Origin: NZ13-RE01 sp049718665
GTDB lineage: Bacteria; Dictyoglomota; Dictyoglomia; Dictyoglomales; Dictyoglomaceae
Assembly (NCBI GenBank): GCA_049718665.1
Contig: JBNARO010000016.1
Span: 1-42,618 of the forward strand
Length of the DNA stretch: 42,618 nucleotides
Direction: 5' to 3'
Within the stretch, counting starts at the first letter, position 1; every line of letters begins with the position of its first letter. Below the pieces are notes generated by a model that made no database searches, was not told where the DNA came from, and saw only the letters and a list, made by a program, of their open reading frames with translations. Shown here piece by piece: positions 40,773 to 42,618 of this stretch. Position numbers and translations under genes: made by a program.

Positions 40773-41764
40773 TTTTTCTCACCTTCCTGTTGAAGAGTTA
40801 TTGTACTAGTAAACAAATTTCCAGGAAGATTAAATATCTTCATTCCACCCTTTGGATCATCAATTATTATAATTTTGGTTTGGGGAAGAATAATCTCCAT
40901 AGCTTCCATATAAAGTTTTGTTTTTATAAGAGAAGGTGTTTTATTATATCTATCTAATAGAGCCTTAAATCTTTGAGCATCCCCTTTTGCCTTCTCAATT
41001 TGCTCACTTCTATAAGCCTCTGCTTCCGCAATAATTTTTGCTGCTTGCCCTTCTGCTTCAGGAACAATCTTATTGTAATATGCCTGAGCTTCTAAAATTA
41101 ATTTATCCTTTTCCGACTTAGCATTTATAACATCTTGGAAGGCTGGTTGTACAGGCTCTGGAGGTACCACATCTTGAAGTTGCACATTAAGAATCTTTAT
41201 ACCAAAGTTATTACTATTAAGAAGGTTTTGAAGCAAAACTCTTACATCGTTTTGAATCTCATCCTTAGATACAGTTAAGATCTCATCAAAAAGGTATCCC
41301 CCTACCACCTGTCTCATAGAAGCCTGAGCTAAATCTCTTAGAAGTTTATCTCCTTCTCTCACATAACTTACATATTTTACTGGCTCTGCTATTTGATATT
41401 GAACTACAAAATCCAAATCCACAATTTTACCATCCCTTGTTAAAAGAAGCGATTCTTCCTGAACATTTGTATATTGAGCGGGAGGACCTAAGGTTATGGT
41501 ACGAAATCCAATCTCCAATCTCCTTATAGCTGCTACATCAATTTTTATTACCCTATCAATAAAAGGAATTTTCAAGTGTAGACCTGGATCGTAAGTGGCT
41601 ACAATTTTCCCAAATCTTTTTACTACTCCAACCTCAGCAGGACCTACAAAACAAAAGCTAAGTGAAAGGGTGATTAAAACTAATATGATTATCACAATTC
41701 CTAATATAGCTTTATAAGGGATCTTCTTTTCAAAAAAGGGAGAAAAATTCTTAAAATCCTCCAT
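40769..41764 (-). CDS. hflK: Membrane protease modulator HflK
   Basis: A 331-residue SPFH protein. A short cytoplasmic N-terminus, one membrane segment (about 19-43), the SPFH domain (GPAEVGVVKRFGKIVATYDPGLHLKIPF), and a coiled coil (AYYNKIVPEAEGQAAKIIAEAEAYRSEQIEKAKGDAQRF) fit HflK. The Gly- and Asn-rich N-terminal extension of enterobacterial HflK is absent. It is the first membrane partner of the HflKC complex and lies 12 bp downstream of a zinc-ribbon gene. No FtsH gene is in the window. Confidence 0.9.
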   Translation of the reverse strand: MEDFKNFSPFFEKKIPYKAILGIVIIILVLITLSLSFCFVGPAEVGVVKRFGKIVATYDPGLHLKIPFIDRVIKIDVAAIRRLEIGFRTITLGPPAQYTNVQEESLLLTRDGKIVDLDFVVQYQIAEPVKYVSYVREGDKLLRDLAQASMRQVVGGYLFDEILTVSKDEIQNDVRVLLQNLLNSNNFGIKILNVQLQDVVPPEPVQPAFQDVINAKSEKDKLILEAQAYYNKIVPEAEGQAAKIIAEAEAYRSEQIEKAKGDAQRFKALLDRYNKTPSLIKTKLYMEAMEIILPQTKIIIIDDPKGGMKIFNLPGNLFTSTITLQQEGEKK

Positions 41765-41776
41765 ACCCTAAACCTC

Positions 41777-42322
41777 CTACCTTTTTATAAAAAAGGAAAG
41801 GATTCTTAGAATTAGAAGTACTGTAGAAACTAATTTAGAAAGTTTTATTTCTATATCTTCTAATTCATCCTTCTCCAAATCCTTAGAGAGAAGTTGATCT
41901 ATCTTTTGTTCTAAATCCTTAGGAAGTTTTGATTCTTCTTTGAATTCTGATTCTCTTTTATGTCTTTTAGACTCAATTTTTTCCTTCTGATAATTCTTAT
42001 AATTTTTTAAAGACTGAAAGGGAACCCACATACCAAAACAGTTTTCACAATAGTATATCAATACATCCTTGGGAATCAATGGGTCTTTTAAAAGCTTTAG
42101 AGCGGTATGATCCTTAGGACAAATAAGTAAATTACAATCAATATTAGTATTAAAATTTGTCTCCAAAGAATAAACCTCGTCAGGCTTCATAGAGACTAAC
42201 TCATCTTTATCAAACCATATTCCTCCACATTTATTGCATTGATCTATCTCTAAATATCTTCCATAATGAGACGAAACTTTCTTTGCTATAAGTTTTTCAC
42301 CACAACATGGGCAGACTTTCAT
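41777..42322 (-). CDS. Double TFIIB-type zinc-ribbon protein
   Basis: A 181-residue protein with two related zinc ribbons. The first (residues 4-42) has CPCCGEKL and QCNKCGGIWFDKDEL. The second (about 67-100) has CPKDHTALKLL and YCENCFGMWVPFQSL. A charged, coiled middle (about 108-155) and a hydrophobic C-terminal helix (161-181, ending in KR) follow, so it may be membrane-attached. It heads the hflK-hflC operon and could recruit a substrate or help assembly, which is inference. The start is ATG 42322; its GGAGG lies about 20 bases upstream inside a hairpin (GAGGACC-TTTA-GGTTCCTC), unusually far and partly hidden. Confidence 0.8.
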   Translation of the reverse strand: MKVCPCCGEKLIAKKVSSHYGRYLEIDQCNKCGGIWFDKDELVSMKPDEVYSLETNFNTNIDCNLLICPKDHTALKLLKDPLIPKDVLIYYCENCFGMWVPFQSLKNYKNYQKEKIESKRHKRESEFKEESKLPKDLEQKIDQLLSKDLEKDELEDIEIKLSKLVSTVLLILRILSFFIKR

Positions 42323-42618
42323 TTAAATTTAGAGGAACCTAAAGGTCCTCCTTCTTATTCTCCCTTCTATTATAATTTCTTTTTATATTAACATTAAGAT
42401 AAGAATTTTTAAATACCTGTTTAGTTAGTAATGCAGATATGGCTGGATTTCTCAATCTTCACTTCTACTTTCCTTTTAACCTTCTAAGAAATTTTATCAT
42501 TTTAAGAGAATGCTCTTCATCATATTAAACATCTTATTAAGAGGTGACAATAAGAGCTAAATTCTGACCTGTAATCACTTTTATCACCCCTCAAATATTA
42601 GGATAAATCCCTTTCTCT
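42323..42618. other. Intergenic region with a promoter for the zinc-ribbon/hflKC operon
   Basis: A -10 TATAAT (minus strand, 42369-42374) precedes the zinc-ribbon gene. Beyond about 42430 the minus strand has short coding-like pieces (VITGQNLALIVTS then stop; EEHSLKMIKFLRRLKGK then stop), possibly decayed genes, but I cannot assign them. No RNA gene is visible. Confidence 0.4.

Noticed and set aside
1..42618. CRISPR array, tRNA or rRNA genes
   Set aside because: I saw no regularly spaced repeats and no cloverleaf or rRNA-like conserved stretch anywhere. Short tRNA-like folds cannot be fully excluded by eye.

Overview
This window looks like a stretch of chromosome from an AT-rich, anaerobic, thermophilic bacterium. 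Dictyoglomus is my best guess, from memory of the proteins and base composition and not from any search. Supporting signs are very low GC, Lys/Glu-rich proteins, strong GGAGG ribosome sites, tight overlapping operons, radical-SAM and 4Fe-4S proteins, and outer-membrane barrel genes beside Firmicutes-type small protein families (DUF1659, DUF2922, YvrJ). There are no rRNA or tRNA genes and no CRISPR array.

Layout. Genes from 62 to 25196 lie on the minus strand. First comes a HAD phosphatase and a GntR/LacI-type regulator, then an AbrB / ABC exporter / TGS-GTPase operon (1897-4922). Next is a catabolic cluster (5208-15637). Read in transcription order it holds a zinc alcohol dehydrogenase, a tripartite tricarboxylate transporter (TctC, TctB, TctA), a Gfo/Idh/MocA dehydrogenase, a decayed lipoprotein, a PfkB kinase, an IclR regulator, a dihydroorotate-dehydrogenase-like Fe-S protein and an FAD oxidoreductase. 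The cluster probably imports and oxidises one organic or sugar acid that I cannot identify. Its upstream edge (15640-16450) is a gene graveyard: an IclR fragment, a transposase remnant with both ends, and a nitroreductase remnant. Then come an RlmI-like rRNA methyltransferase and a sugar ABC transporter (binding protein plus two permeases, no ATPase) whose best start codon is followed at once by a stop codon. A second transposase remnant separates these from an outer-membrane barrel gene and a large M6 metalloprotease.

From 25286 onward both strands are used. A secreted hypothetical protein is followed by a Na/Pi cotransporter divergent from an alkaline phosphatase (a phosphate-salvage pair). 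Next are a spore-photoproduct-lyase-like radical SAM enzyme with an overlapping nucleosidase, a PAS-GGDEF-HD-GYP cyclic-di-GMP protein, a small sigma factor, and a dcd-zwf-DUF89 operon. A radical SAM/SPASM protein with an odd start and a multiply broken glycerol-1-phosphate dehydrogenase gene follow. The most intriguing part is a five-gene cassette of very small proteins at 37609-38853: DUF1659, DUF2922, a zinc ribbon, an M15 peptidase without signal peptide, and a holin-sized YvrJ protein. The window closes with a WYL regulator and an HflC/HflK/zinc-ribbon operon.

The main themes are recent gene decay (at least six remnants), overlapping convergent gene ends with hairpins inside coding sequence, and two candidate little-described systems: the YvrJ/M15 cassette, and the barrel plus M6 protease with a type IX-like C-terminal domain.
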